Below, piece after piece: positions 15,718 to 24,596 of a stretch of DNA of 64,000 nt. This DNA is from Pseudomonas sp. KBW05 (GTDB lineage: Bacteria; Pseudomonadota; Gammaproteobacteria; Pseudomonadales; Pseudomonadaceae). Positions within the stretch are counted from its first letter, which is position 1. The number at the start of each line of letters is the position of its first letter. Both the position numbers and the translations under genes were made by a program. The notes under the pieces are model-generated. The model saw nothing but the letters and a program-made list of their open reading frames with translations, searched no databases and was not told where the DNA came from. The stretch is from positions 322,029 through 386,028 of the forward strand of contig NZ_QAJM01000016.1 of the NCBI RefSeq assembly GCF_003852405.1. The letters run 5' to 3'.

Positions 15718-18700
15718 ATGCAACAGAACAACAAGAAGCGCAAGGCAGCAAATCGCACGCGACTGAGCCTGGGCATCCAGCTCGCCGTGTTCGCGCTGGC
15801 CGCCGACGCCGCCGCCATCAACCCGGTGCAAACCCGCCCGGTCAGCAGCGCTGCACAGGTGCAACCCCAAGGTGCTTACCACGACTTCGACGTACCCGCC
15901 CTGTCGCTGGACGAAGGCCTGGTGCTGCTGGCGCGCCAGGCGGGTGTCGAGGTCTACCTGGGCAGCAATGACCTCACCGGCACCTACGGCAACCCGGTCA
16001 AGGGCCGCCTGTCCCTGGAAGCTGCGCTGCAACAACTGCTCGCCAACCAGGCGCTGACCTACAGCCTGGGCAGCCAGCCCGAGCGGCCGATCATCCAGGT
16101 GCAACCCGCGCCGGGCATGAGCGGCATCCAGCAAGGCGACCTGCACCCGATCTACGTGCATGGCCTGGACGGCAAAGAGTCGCGCGACGAAAAGGGCTAC
16201 AACGACATCTACGATCTGGACGTGTCCTCCGTGTATTCCGGCAAGGAACAGATCGAACGCTACAAAGGCGCCGCCCCCGCCGACATGTTCAAGGGCATGC
16301 TCAACGTCTACAGCGGTGACGGCCGCAACAGCGGCGCGCTCGACCCCAACGTGCGCGGCATCCAGGGCCCCGGCCGGGTGCCGCTGACCATCGACGGCAC
16401 CGAACAGGCGCTGACGGTGTATCGCGGCTACATGGGCGCCAACAACCGTAACTACATCGACCCCAACCTGATCGGCAGCATCAAGGTGCTCAAGGGACCG
16501 AACCTGGAGCGCAACGTCTATAGCGGCGTGGGCGGCGCGGTGGTCGCCAACACCTTGAACGTGGATGACATCCTCAAGGAAGGCCAGGAGTTCGGCGGCG
16601 AGCTGAAGATGGAAGGCAGTAACAACTCGGTGTCGCCCAAGTTGCCGCACTTGATGACCGGCCAAAGCCCGCCCGCCGACTATCAATACATCCCCATTAA
16701 TTCCTACTACGACCCGTCGCTGTACAAGCACCCGCGCACCAGCCGCGACAACAGCCTGATCACCGGCGGCGACTCGGCCTACCGCCTGGCCCTCGGCACC
16801 CGCCAGGAAAAATTCGAACTGCTCGCCGCCTACGCCTACCGCGAAAAGGGCAACCACTACGCGGGCAAGAACAAGAGCGGGTTCTACGCCACCGGCAAAC
16901 AGGTCAATGGCCAGTTCGACTACATCCCCAACCTGGCCAACATCTATAAACCGGGGGATGAAGTGCCCAATACCTCTAGCAAGATGGAGTCGTGGCTAGC
17001 CAAGGCCAAGCTGAAGATCGACGACGACCAATCCCTGGAGTTCGGCTACCGCGACACGGATTCGCTGTACGGCGAAATCCTGCCGTCACGCATTTCGTTC
17101 TTCCGCCCCGGCGACCAGTACGACGCCGCATCCAGCGGCGTACCGCAGTGGCCGCTAAGTCATGTGCAGAGCAAAGCCTACAACCTGGAATACAACCTCA
17201 AGCCCGAAGGCAACCCGTGGGTGGATTTCTATTCCAACCTCTGGGCCACCAATACCCAAAGCGACACCTATACCAGTGGCGGTGTGCCCAACTCCACCAG
17301 CATGGCCAACCCGGCATTCAGAAATACAGCCGTGGCCAACGCGCAACATGACCGGGCCGGCGTGACCCTCAGCAACAAGTTCAAGATGCTGGATAGCCTG
17401 GACCTCACGTTAGGCGCCAGTTACCAGCACGAAAAGTTAAGCTCGAAGGACGACTACTACGACCCCATTATCTTCGACCTCTTGCGCATGAACCCGCGCG
17501 CTGGGCGCCGGGACGAAAGGGAGTACAACTTCAACTTCGATTGGCGGCCGGTCAGTTTTGTCAAATTCACAGCAGGCGCGCGCTACTCGTCTTACTGGGC
17601 GTTCGATGATTATTTGAAAGAAACTCAAGACGCGTCAGGTGTGACCACCAAAGTGTATGAAACTGGAAAAAGGGTGAATTACACCACGCGCAAAATATTG
17701 ACCGACAGCGAGGTAGAGGCAGCGATTGCGCAAAAAATTGCTGAACAACAACCCACCTGGGACGCCTGGGGATTTACCGAGGAAGATAAGGCGGTTGTCA
17801 CAGAAGAGATCAGACGCACAACCACCAGCATTCAGGACACTTACAACACGGCCGACTGGGCAAGCGATGATAAAGGTCGTTTCTCACGCGCCACTGACCC
17901 CTGCATCATTGCGGCGAACTCGGGGGAAAATGTAATTGCTTGTACCACCTCGACAAACCAGCCCGTTGTAAAAGACGTCAAAGCCAAGCACCAGAAAGAC
18001 AGCGGCTGGGCGCCCAGTGCATCGGCCACGTTTTATACCTCGGAAAATGGCCGATTCTATTTGCGCTACAGCGAAGCCATCCGTTATCCAAGCATGTTTG
18101 AAAGCACCCTCGGCTTTTCAGCATCCATAAATCCCTGGGGCCTTGAGCCGGAGCATGCCTATAACTATGAAGCTGCCTACATTCACAACCTCGCGGGCTG
18201 GGGTGGAAGTGAGCGTGCGGATATCAAGCTGACCTATTACAACAACACCACCAAAAATGTGATTGAACGTGACCCCTCGCTATTCTTCAGCAACCTGGAG
18301 AAGCAGACGACCTCCGGTGTGGAACTCCAGGGACGCTACGACAACGGCGGATTCTTCACCGACCTGAGCATTGCCCATGTACTGAAAAACAGAGTCTGTG
18401 ATGAAAATTCCGCCGTCAGCATCAGCGCCAACGGCAGTACCCCAAACTGTGTGGACGATGGTTTTGTCGGGGGTTACCTAGTGAGCATGTCCCAGCCGGA
18501 ATGGTCAGCCAATCTGGGCTTGGGCGCGCGGTTCTTCAATCGCAAGCTCGAAGTCGGCGGACGCGCCATTTATTACCGCCAACACGAGAGCAAGTTTGAA
18601 AGTAACTACGCCGACAGTGCCATGGTCAGTTACTACATCAACACCCCGATGTCGTGGGACAAGATAGTGACCTATGACGCCTACGTGAACTACAAGTTGA

Positions 18701-18828
18701 CCGACGATGCATCTATCGAACTGACCGGCACCAACTTGAGCAACCTTTATTACGTCGACCCACTGACACGTTCGGCGGTGCCGGCCCCGGGTCGCACGTT
18801 AAAACTTGCATTCACAACAAACTTTTAG
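15718..18828 (+). CDS. HasR-like TonB-dependent haem/hemophore receptor with STN signalling domain
   Basis: A 1036-residue outer-membrane receptor. The order is signal peptide (1 to ~28), then an STN signalling domain (~55-110, FDVPALSLDEGLVLLARQAG) that contacts the anti-sigma factor. The plug (~150-290) contains DPNVRGIQGPGRVPLTIDGT and NNRNYIDPNLIGSIKVLKGP, which I recognise as HasR-like. A 22-strand-type barrel ends in LKLAFTTNF. It should import haem, or haem from a carrier, with TonB energy. ATG 15718 is preferred; GTG 15700 is an in-frame alternative. From about 17.6 to 18.4 kb base composition is visibly more AT-rich than the 5' half, suggesting a recombined barrel. No hasA or type I exporter follows; two Slam cargo genes do. 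Confidence 0.87.
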   Translation: MQQNNKKRKAANRTRLSLGIQLAVFALAADAAAINPVQTRPVSSAAQVQPQGAYHDFDVPALSLDEGLVLLARQAGVEVYLGSNDLTGTYGNPVKGRLSLEAALQQLLANQALTYSLGSQPERPIIQVQPAPGMSGIQQGDLHPIYVHGLDGKESRDEKGYNDIYDLDVSSVYSGKEQIERYKGAAPADMFKGMLNVYSGDGRNSGALDPNVRGIQGPGRVPLTIDGTEQALTVYRGYMGANNRNYIDPNLIGSIKVLKGPNLERNVYSGVGGAVVANTLNVDDILKEGQEFGGELKMEGSNNSVSPKLPHLMTGQSPPADYQYIPINSYYDPSLYKHPRTSRDNSLITGGDSAYRLALGTRQEKFELLAAYAYREKGNHYAGKNKSGFYATGKQVNGQFDYIPNLANIYKPGDEVPNTSSKMESWLAKAKLKIDDDQSLEFGYRDTDSLYGEILPSRISFFRPGDQYDAASSGVPQWPLSHVQSKAYNLEYNLKPEGNPWVDFYSNLWATNTQSDTYTSGGVPNSTSMANPAFRNTAVANAQHDRAGVTLSNKFKMLDSLDLTLGASYQHEKLSSKDDYYDPIIFDLLRMNPRAGRRDEREYNFNFDWRPVSFVKFTAGARYSSYWAFDDYLKETQDASGVTTKVYETGKRVNYTTRKILTDSEVEAAIAQKIAEQQPTWDAWGFTEEDKAVVTEEIRRTTTSIQDTYNTADWASDDKGRFSRATDPCIIAANSGENVIACTTSTNQPVVKDVKAKHQKDSGWAPSASATFYTSENGRFYLRYSEAIRYPSMFESTLGFSASINPWGLEPEHAYNYEAAYIHNLAGWGGSERADIKLTYYNNTTKNVIERDPSLFFSNLEKQTTSGVELQGRYDNGGFFTDLSIAHVLKNRVCDENSAVSISANGSTPNCVDDGFVGGYLVSMSQPEWSANLGLGARFFNRKLEVGGRAIYYRQHESKFESNYADSAMVSYYINTPMSWDKIVTYDAYVNYKLTDDASIELTGTNLSNLYYVDPLTRSAVPAPGRTLKLAFTTNF

Positions 18829-18902
18829 CCATCAGTCAATGCCGAGCTGTTGCACCGCTCGCGAAAACGGAAGTTTATGAACTTCATCAGTCAGGGAATG
18901 AG

Positions 18903-19652
18903 ATGAAACTTTTAACTGTGGCAACTCTGTCAATTGGATTGCTTGGACTCAGTGACATGATTCGGGCGGAAAACGCTTCCGGCCAAAGCTATTACGGCAC
19001 CATCAACGTCGGTTACACGCATGCCTATGGGCCACCTGGATATCCCAGCGTGCCGGGCCAACCCAGCATTGTATTGGTGAGCCCTTTCAATACGACGCCA
19101 ATCGCCTTCAACGCCCTGAAGAACATGATTCTGCCCGACACAAATGGGGTCACAAGCTTGTCATCACTGCCACCCCCTGCAATGGGCAGCTTTGATTTCA
19201 AAACCATTGCAAGCCAGCAAGTGTACTTCGGTGAATGGTCGAACAGCGGCGCCGATAATGACCCCACCCGAGTCGTGTATTACAGCGGTGAAACTACCGG
19301 CCGAGTGTTGCCAAGCACCAACGTCACCTACGCCGTTCAAGGTATTAACAACTACTCAGGTACCAACCTGCTCACAGGTGAACTGACTGCAAGTTTCGGT
19401 ACCGCGGCGCCTGCGCTGACGGGAACACTGAGTAACAACAGTCTTAAAATACAGTTATCTGCCCCTATTTCCACGGCAGATACCAGCTTCAGCGGCTATG
19501 CCATCGTTCGTAACGCCAGCACCCAATCACTGCTCTCATCGGGGACGACGCAAGGCAGCTTCTTCGGTGCCGGCACCACCGCATCTATCGCCGGCATCAC
19601 TAAGTTTACCAATCGAAATTACGACACCGCGTTTGGTGGAGTCGTTAAGTAA
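18903..19652 (+). CDS. Hemophilin-like Slam-dependent secreted protein, copy 1
   Basis: A 249-residue exported protein. The signal peptide ends near IRA at residue 22 with no lipobox Cys, so it is predicted soluble rather than a surface lipoprotein. An N-terminal handle (~25-85) contains YTHAYGPPGYP. The C-terminal ~120 residues end with GSFFGAGTTASIAGITKFTN and YDTAFGGVVK, the FxGxxA-LAG...YDxxFGGxK pattern of TbpB-like/hemophilin barrels that are Slam cargo. The likely job is to capture haem outside the cell and hand it to the upstream receptor. AGGGA lies 6 bp before ATG 18903. The gene follows the receptor by 74 bp, is more AT-rich than copy 2, and shares long identical blocks with it. 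Confidence 0.75.
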   Translation: MKLLTVATLSIGLLGLSDMIRAENASGQSYYGTINVGYTHAYGPPGYPSVPGQPSIVLVSPFNTTPIAFNALKNMILPDTNGVTSLSSLPPPAMGSFDFKTIASQQVYFGEWSNSGADNDPTRVVYYSGETTGRVLPSTNVTYAVQGINNYSGTNLLTGELTASFGTAAPALTGTLSNNSLKIQLSAPISTADTSFSGYAIVRNASTQSLLSSGTTQGSFFGAGTTASIAGITKFTNRNYDTAFGGVVK

Positions 19653-19780
19653 CCCGCAACGCTAACTTAATCCAACTTACAACTACGTTCTAACGTGTGA
19701 GGTGTTCCATGGGAGGCTAAAGAAAACTTGGCAGATGCTTGACGTGTTGACTTAATTAAAATCACTCAATGGATGATGAA

Positions 19781-20542
19781 ATGAAAACTTTCAACTACAC
19801 AGTATTGGCAGTGGCTCTTCTTGGTTTGGCTGGCGTTGCTCAAGCAGATACTTCTTCTGGCCAAAGCTATACCGGCACTATCGTCGTGGAAGGCTCCAGC
19901 GGCACGGGTTCTACCAATCACCCGGGCACTGCTGGCCAACCGTCCGTAGGCGTGCTGGCGTTTTACGGCGGTGCAAAAGTGGGCTTCAGCGGTCTCAAAG
20001 GCATGGTCGCCACTGACGCCAATGGCGTCACCACCATTACCCCGGCCATGATGCCAGCCTCCCACGCCGCGCTGGGTAACTTTGACTTCAAGCAAGTCGC
20101 CAGCCAGCAGGTCTACTACGGCGAGTGGTCGCAGAACGGCACCAACAACGACCCGACTCGCGTTGTGTACTACTCCGGTGACAACACCGGCCGTGTACTG
20201 CCAACGACCAGCGTGACCTACGCGGTACAGGGCATCAACAACTACTCCGGGGCTAACGTTCTTGCCGGTGACTTGACCGCCACCTTCGGCACTGCCGCGC
20301 CAACCTTGACCGGCTCTATTGCCAACAGCACCCTGCGAGTCGGCGTGAACGCCAACATCAGCACCAGCGATGCCAGCTTCGCGGGCAGCGCCACAGCGCG
20401 CAATGCCGCAACCAATGCGTTGCTGTCCACCGGTACGACCAATGGCAACTTCTACGGCGCAGGCTCTACCGCGTCGCTGGCCGGTATCACCAAGTTCACC
20501 AACCGCGACTACGACACCGCTTTCGGCGGCGTAGCCAAGTAA
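19781..20542 (+). CDS. Hemophilin-like Slam-dependent secreted protein, copy 2
   Basis: A 253-residue paralogue of the preceding gene. The signal peptide is MKTFNYTVLAVALLGLAGVAQA and again lacks a lipobox. Shared blocks include NNDPTRVVYYSG, VTYAVQGINNYSG and the C-terminal TASLAGITKFTNRDYDTAFGG. The N-terminal handle differs (GSTNHPGTAGQPSVGVLAFYGG), so haem contacts or partner choice may differ. ATG 19781 is preferred over 19769 because GGATGA then becomes the Shine-Dalgarno. Base composition is GC-rich like the host genome. The 128-bp gap before it has no clear terminator; a separate promoter there cannot be excluded. A long hairpin follows it. Confidence 0.75.
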   Translation: MKTFNYTVLAVALLGLAGVAQADTSSGQSYTGTIVVEGSSGTGSTNHPGTAGQPSVGVLAFYGGAKVGFSGLKGMVATDANGVTTITPAMMPASHAALGNFDFKQVASQQVYYGEWSQNGTNNDPTRVVYYSGDNTGRVLPTTSVTYAVQGINNYSGANVLAGDLTATFGTAAPTLTGSIANSTLRVGVNANISTSDASFAGSATARNAATNALLSTGTTNGNFYGAGSTASLAGITKFTNRDYDTAFGGVAK

Positions 20543-20570
20543 CAGCGGCTTGAACTGACGTAGCACCACC

Positions 20571-20601
20571 AAGCAAGTGCCTGGCCTCCAGGCACTTGCT
20601 T
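20571..20601 (+). terminator. Strong intercistronic hairpin between cargo and Slam genes
   Basis: Perfect 14-bp arms AAGCAAGTGCCTGG and CCAGGCACTTGCTT around CCT are followed by TTGGCGTTTT. The tail is an interrupted T run, so partial termination or 3'-end protection is likely. It sits 33 bp before the Slam start. The expected result is abundant cargo mRNA and less translocon mRNA. Confidence 0.7.
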
Positions 20602-20634
20602 TTGGCGTTTTGAAGCGATCCCGAGAGCCCGGTA

Positions 20635-22134
20635 ATGCCCCAGCCCTACTGCAAGCGATCCCTCACGTTGCATGTGTTGCCCCTTTCCCTGCTGCTGTTC
20701 ATGGCCCCGACGGTGTTCGCCGCCGACCAGGACACCAGCCTGCGTCTGAACCAGAGCATCGAGTACCGCGCCAACAAGCAAGAGCGCGAGTTGCTCAAGG
20801 ATGAACTGCCGAGTGACGGTGCCGCGCCGTCGCTGACCATCGACGGCCAGACCTACACCGTCGGCAACAACCTCGACGAGTTGGGCCGCGCGGTGTACCT
20901 GAGCGTCGAGCGCCAGCAATGGCCAAACGCCCGCGACTACCTCAAGCGCTACACCGCCCTGCCCGGCCACGACCCGATGCTCACCGCCTACGCCAACGGC
21001 GGCTTGGCCCGTGCCGATGGCGACCTGGACAGCGCCGAACGTTATTACCAGGACCTGCTGGCCATCCAGCCCGACTTCCTGCCCGGGCGCCTGGAACTGG
21101 CGCGGGTGCAGTTCGAGAACCGCAAGGACCGCGACTCCAAGGCCGTGTTCGAAAAAATCAGCAGCAGCCTCAGCCCGTCGGACGCCCAGGCCATGGGGCT
21201 GGGCAAGACCGTCGACAGTTTTATCCAGGCCCTCGACCATCGCGAAGACTGGCAAGGCTCGTTCGCCATCGGCCCGACCTGGAGCGACAACCTCAACCAG
21301 TCGTCCGAAGGCAGCGTGACTTACCGCTACCAGACCGCTGAAGAAACCTACGTGGTCAAGCAATCCCTGCCCAAGGCCGTGTCGGCCCACGGCCAGGATT
21401 ACGAGGCCACGCTCAACAAACGCATCGCCATCAGCGGCCATCACGGGCTGTTCGTGCGCTCGCTGTTGTACGGCCAAGCGTACGAAAAAGAGAGCAAGTA
21501 CAACGAATCCACCGTGATCAACAACGCCGGCTACAGCTACCACGATGCGCGCAACCAGTACGCCTTCGGGCCGTCGTACGAGTTCAACACCATTGGCGAC
21601 AACGCCATGTACAGCGCCTGGGGCCTGCGCGGCGAGTGGATTCACACGCTGTCGGCCACACGCATGTTCAAGCTCGAAGGCGAGTACAAGGACATGACGT
21701 ACAAACACCAGATCAACAGCAACCTCGACGGCGGTATCAGCTCGGTCTACGCCACCCTGTGGCAAGTATTGCCCCGGCAGTGGACGCTGTTCGGCGGCGT
21801 CGACATTACCGAGCGCAACGCCCGCGACCGCGTCGCCGCGTACCTGCAAAAAGGTGTGCGTCTGGGCGTCGCCAAGGATTTCGACATCGGCGTGAGCGCC
21901 GTGCTGTTCGCCTCGTACCGCAAGCGTCAATACGATGCCTACAGCGCAATCGTCGATGGCCGACGCAATGAGGATGAGCAAGGCTACACCTTCATCCTGC
22001 GTGCCCCACGGTTGGCGGTGTACGACGTGGTGCCCAGCCTTACGGTCAAATACAACAAGGTGCAGAGCAACATCGACTGGATTTATTCCTACGACAAAAA
22101 CAGCATCAGCCTAAAACTGGAGAAACAGTTCTAG
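20635..22134 (+). CDS. Slam (surface lipoprotein assembly modifier)/type XI secretion outer-membrane translocon, DUF560
   Basis: A 499-residue outer-membrane protein. The signal peptide ends at TVFA (~residue 29). A periplasmic TPR domain spans ~55-195 (YLSVERQQWPNARDYLKRYT, ANGGLARADGDLDSAERYYQ, FLPGRLELARVQFENRKDRD). The DUF560 barrel runs from ~200 to the terminal Phe (SLKLEKQF), with strands such as WQGSFAIGPTWSDNLNQSS and RQWTLFGGVDITERNARDR. Slam proteins move TbpB-like lipoproteins or soluble hemophilins across the outer membrane. Both preceding genes have the matching cargo barrel, so they are the probable substrates. Shine-Dalgarno before ATG 20635 is weak (GAGAG), in line with low-level translocon synthesis. 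Confidence 0.85.
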   Translation: MPQPYCKRSLTLHVLPLSLLLFMAPTVFAADQDTSLRLNQSIEYRANKQERELLKDELPSDGAAPSLTIDGQTYTVGNNLDELGRAVYLSVERQQWPNARDYLKRYTALPGHDPMLTAYANGGLARADGDLDSAERYYQDLLAIQPDFLPGRLELARVQFENRKDRDSKAVFEKISSSLSPSDAQAMGLGKTVDSFIQALDHREDWQGSFAIGPTWSDNLNQSSEGSVTYRYQTAEETYVVKQSLPKAVSAHGQDYEATLNKRIAISGHHGLFVRSLLYGQAYEKESKYNESTVINNAGYSYHDARNQYAFGPSYEFNTIGDNAMYSAWGLRGEWIHTLSATRMFKLEGEYKDMTYKHQINSNLDGGISSVYATLWQVLPRQWTLFGGVDITERNARDRVAAYLQKGVRLGVAKDFDIGVSAVLFASYRKRQYDAYSAIVDGRRNEDEQGYTFILRAPRLAVYDVVPSLTVKYNKVQSNIDWIYSYDKNSISLKLEKQF

Positions 22135-22184
22135 TCCGCCGCTGTCACAGGGATTGTGCTTGCGCTGAGATATCTATTTCACGG

Positions 22185-22212
22185 TTGCACTTATAGCGAG
22201 CTACTGTATAAA
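22185..22212 (+). promoter_or_regulatory. Sigma-70-type promoter for the SUKH gene
   Basis: TTGCAC (22185-22190) and TATAAA (22207-22212) are separated by 16 bp, 42 bp upstream of the GTG start. A good match to housekeeping promoters; not otherwise tested. Confidence 0.45.
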
Positions 22213-22253
22213 ACGCCCCTATAAACCGCGCCATCAGCAAGAGGATCCCGGCC

Positions 22254-22661
22254 GTGGAAGAAATCATCGAACAATTGCGTGAAGCCAACGAACCGGTCCC
22301 GGTTCCTTTGGAGCTGCCTGACGAAGACCAACTGGTGGAAATCGAAGAACAACTGTTCATCGACATCCCGTTTGTCTTCCGTGAGTTCCTGCTGACCGTC
22401 AGCGACGTGGTCTACGGCAGCCTGGAGCCGGTGACCGTCACCGACCCGCAGTCCCACACCTACCTGCCGGACGTGGCCGCCAACGCCTGGGATGCCGGCG
22501 TTGATCGCAGCATGATCCCGATCTGCCAGGACGGTGACGACTACTACTGCGTCGAAGAAGACGGCACCGTGGTGCTGTGGTCCGGCGAAGAAGAGCTGGT
22601 CACCGAAGAAACCTGGGAATCGGTGTGGCACTGGGCGCGGGACGTCTGGCTGGAAAGCTGA
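22254..22661 (+). CDS. SMI1/KNR4 (SUKH) family protein
   Basis: A 135-residue very acidic protein with the SUKH core pattern IEEQLFIDIPFVFREFLLTV and a C-terminal W-rich tail (ESVWHWARDVW). No signal peptide or membrane segment. SUKH proteins are often immunity proteins to nuclease toxins, but no toxin or polymorphic-toxin gene is nearby. GTG 22254 has GAGG 8 bp upstream. It converges with the antiporter gene across a partial REP element. Confidence 0.78.
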   Translation: MEEIIEQLREANEPVPVPLELPDEDQLVEIEEQLFIDIPFVFREFLLTVSDVVYGSLEPVTVTDPQSHTYLPDVAANAWDAGVDRSMIPICQDGDDYYCVEEDGTVVLWSGEEELVTEETWESVWHWARDVWLES

Positions 22662-22676
22662 GTCTTGTGTGCTCTT

Positions 22677-22722
22677 GTGGCGAGGGAGCTTGCTCCCGCT
22701 GGGCTGCGCAGCAGCCCCCGAC
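22677..22722. repeat. Single REP unit
   Basis: A single GTGGCGAGGGAGCTTGCTCC unit plus the GGGCTGCGCAGCAGCCC hairpin, of the same family as the element at 12.75 kb but without the second inverted unit. It fills the 69-bp convergent gap. Confidence 0.7.
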
Positions 22723-22730
22723 ATCCGCCA

Positions 22731-24494
22731 CTAGTGCTCCGCCGTATCTTTATGGTTATCCAGCGTCTCCAACAAGGCGACCTGCATCCGCGTATGCACG
22801 CGGATGAACCAGCGCCAGAGCACGGCCGCCACCGCCGCCGTGACCACGGCAATCAGCACCAGCAACTTGTTGGTCGGCAGAATACTGGCCGACAAGGCTG
22901 CCAATAGCAGGAAGATCACCAGCAGCGACAGGATCGGGATCAGCTCCGCGATCACCCGTCGTACGCGCTGGGTATGGCGCCCGGCCATTTCCGGTTTCAC
23001 GCTCATCTCCGCCAGCAACATCGACAGCGCCTTGAGCTTGCGATACGCCGCAATCAAGAACGGCAGCGACAACAGCAACGCCCCACCCCAGATCAACGCC
23101 TTCTGCCAGCTTGGATCACTGATCCAGCCTTCCAGGTAGCCGCCGATGCGCTTTGCAAAAAAACTGCCAGTGAAGAAAATCGCCACCACCAGCGCCAGGT
23201 TCACCCCCACCTGCAGGATGATCTTGCGGATCATCGACGCCAGCATCGCGCCCTCGCCCTGGGGCTGAATGCTGCGCAGCCATTCGCCATACATGCCAAA
23301 CACTCGGCTCATGCGCTTGGGCATCACCGCCGCAATCTTCAACGACAGTGGGTCGGCGCCGCGAATCAGGTAGGGCGTGAGCAGCGTAGTGATCGCCGAA
23401 ACGGCCACTGCCACCGGATACAGGAAGTCACTGGTTACCTGCAGCGTCATCCCCAGCGCCGCGATGATGAAGGAAAACTCTCCAATCTGTGACAGCCCCA
23501 TGCCCACCCGCAGTGAGGTGCGGCCATCATTGCCGGCGATAAACGCCCCAAGGCCGCAGGACAACATCTTGCCCAGCACCACCGCCACCGTGATCACCGC
23601 AATCGGCCAGGCGTATTGCAGGAGGATCTGCGGGTCGATCATCAAGCCAATCGCCACAAAGAAGATCGCGCTGAACATGTCACGAACCGGCTCGATCAAG
23701 CGCTCGATCTTAATCAACTGGCGGGATTCGGCCATGATCGCGCCAATCAGGAACGCACCCAGCACCATGCTGTATTCCAGCTTGACCACCAGCAGGCAGA
23801 AGCCGAAACACAGGCCGAGCACAGTGATCAGCAGCATCTCGTTGCTTTCGAACTTGGCCACGTAGGCCAGCAGACGCGGCACCAGCAAGATGCCGATGAC
23901 CAGCGCGACGATCATGAACAGCGAGAGCTTGCCGACCGTGGAAAACACCTCGCCGGAGCTGACCGTGCCACTCACGGCGATGCTCGACAGCAAGGCGATG
24001 ATGCCGATGCCGAGGATATCTTCGACGATCAACACACCGAAAATCAGTTGGGCGAAGCGCTGGTTTTTCATCTTCAGGTCGTTGAGCGCCTTGACGATGA
24101 TGGTGGTGGAGGAGATCGCCAGGATCGCGCCGAGGAACAGTGAGTCCATGGTGTTCCAGTCGAACCACTGGCCGATCTCGTAGCCGATCCAGATCATCAG
24201 GATGATCTCCAGGAACGCCGCGATAAACGCCGTGGCGCCGACCTTGAACAGCTTGCGCAGGCTGAACTCCAGGCCCAGGCAGAACATCAGGAAGATCACC
24301 CCCAGCTCGGCGAGGGTCTTGATGGTGTCTTCGTCGTGGATCAGGCCGAAAGGCGGGGTGTGGGGGCCGATGATAAAGCCGGCGACGATATAGCCCAGCA
24401 CCACCGGCTGCTTGAGGCGGTGAAACAGGATGGTGACCACCCCTGCAACCAGCATGATCACGGCCAGGTCCTGGATAAAGCTGATGGCGTGCAT
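22731..24494 (-). CDS. KefB/CPA2-type monovalent cation:proton antiporter
   Basis: A 587-residue inner-membrane protein. The N-terminal ~400 residues form the Na+/H+ exchanger fold with about 12 helices (VVLGYIVAGFIIGPHTPP, MFCLGLEFSLRKL, IFGVLIVEDILGIGIIALLS). Four further C-terminal hydrophobic segments follow. The usual KefB/KefC cytosolic RCK/TrkA-N nucleotide-binding domain is absent, so glutathione-type regulation is unlikely. It probably exports K+ or Na+ for protons. ATG 24494 follows AAGGAG at 8 bp; the upstream extension lacks a ribosome site. Confidence 0.85.
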   Translation of the reverse strand: MHAISFIQDLAVIMLVAGVVTILFHRLKQPVVLGYIVAGFIIGPHTPPFGLIHDEDTIKTLAELGVIFLMFCLGLEFSLRKLFKVGATAFIAAFLEIILMIWIGYEIGQWFDWNTMDSLFLGAILAISSTTIIVKALNDLKMKNQRFAQLIFGVLIVEDILGIGIIALLSSIAVSGTVSSGEVFSTVGKLSLFMIVALVIGILLVPRLLAYVAKFESNEMLLITVLGLCFGFCLLVVKLEYSMVLGAFLIGAIMAESRQLIKIERLIEPVRDMFSAIFFVAIGLMIDPQILLQYAWPIAVITVAVVLGKMLSCGLGAFIAGNDGRTSLRVGMGLSQIGEFSFIIAALGMTLQVTSDFLYPVAVAVSAITTLLTPYLIRGADPLSLKIAAVMPKRMSRVFGMYGEWLRSIQPQGEGAMLASMIRKIILQVGVNLALVVAIFFTGSFFAKRIGGYLEGWISDPSWQKALIWGGALLLSLPFLIAAYRKLKALSMLLAEMSVKPEMAGRHTQRVRRVIAELIPILSLLVIFLLLAALSASILPTNKLLVLIAVVTAAVAAVLWRWFIRVHTRMQVALLETLDNHKDTAEH

Positions 24495-24596
24495 GGCGAG
24501 GGGCTCCTTGAAGGTACCGGCGCTTTTCCCACTTCCGTACGCGCCTTTGGAATGTCGCAAAGTGCGGAAGGAAAAGTCTGCCTAAATCGTAAGAAA

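Noticed and set aside
18903-20542. Reading the secreted proteins as HasA hemophores
   Set aside because: They have N-terminal signal peptides and a TbpB-like C-terminal ending; HasA lacks a signal peptide and uses a C-terminal type I signal. No type I exporter genes follow.
18903-20542. Reading the cargo as surface lipoproteins
   Set aside because: Neither signal peptide contains a lipobox Cys, so soluble secretion is more likely.
22254-22661. SUKH protein as toxin immunity gene
   Set aside because: No toxin, Rhs, CDI or type VI gene is within reach in this window.
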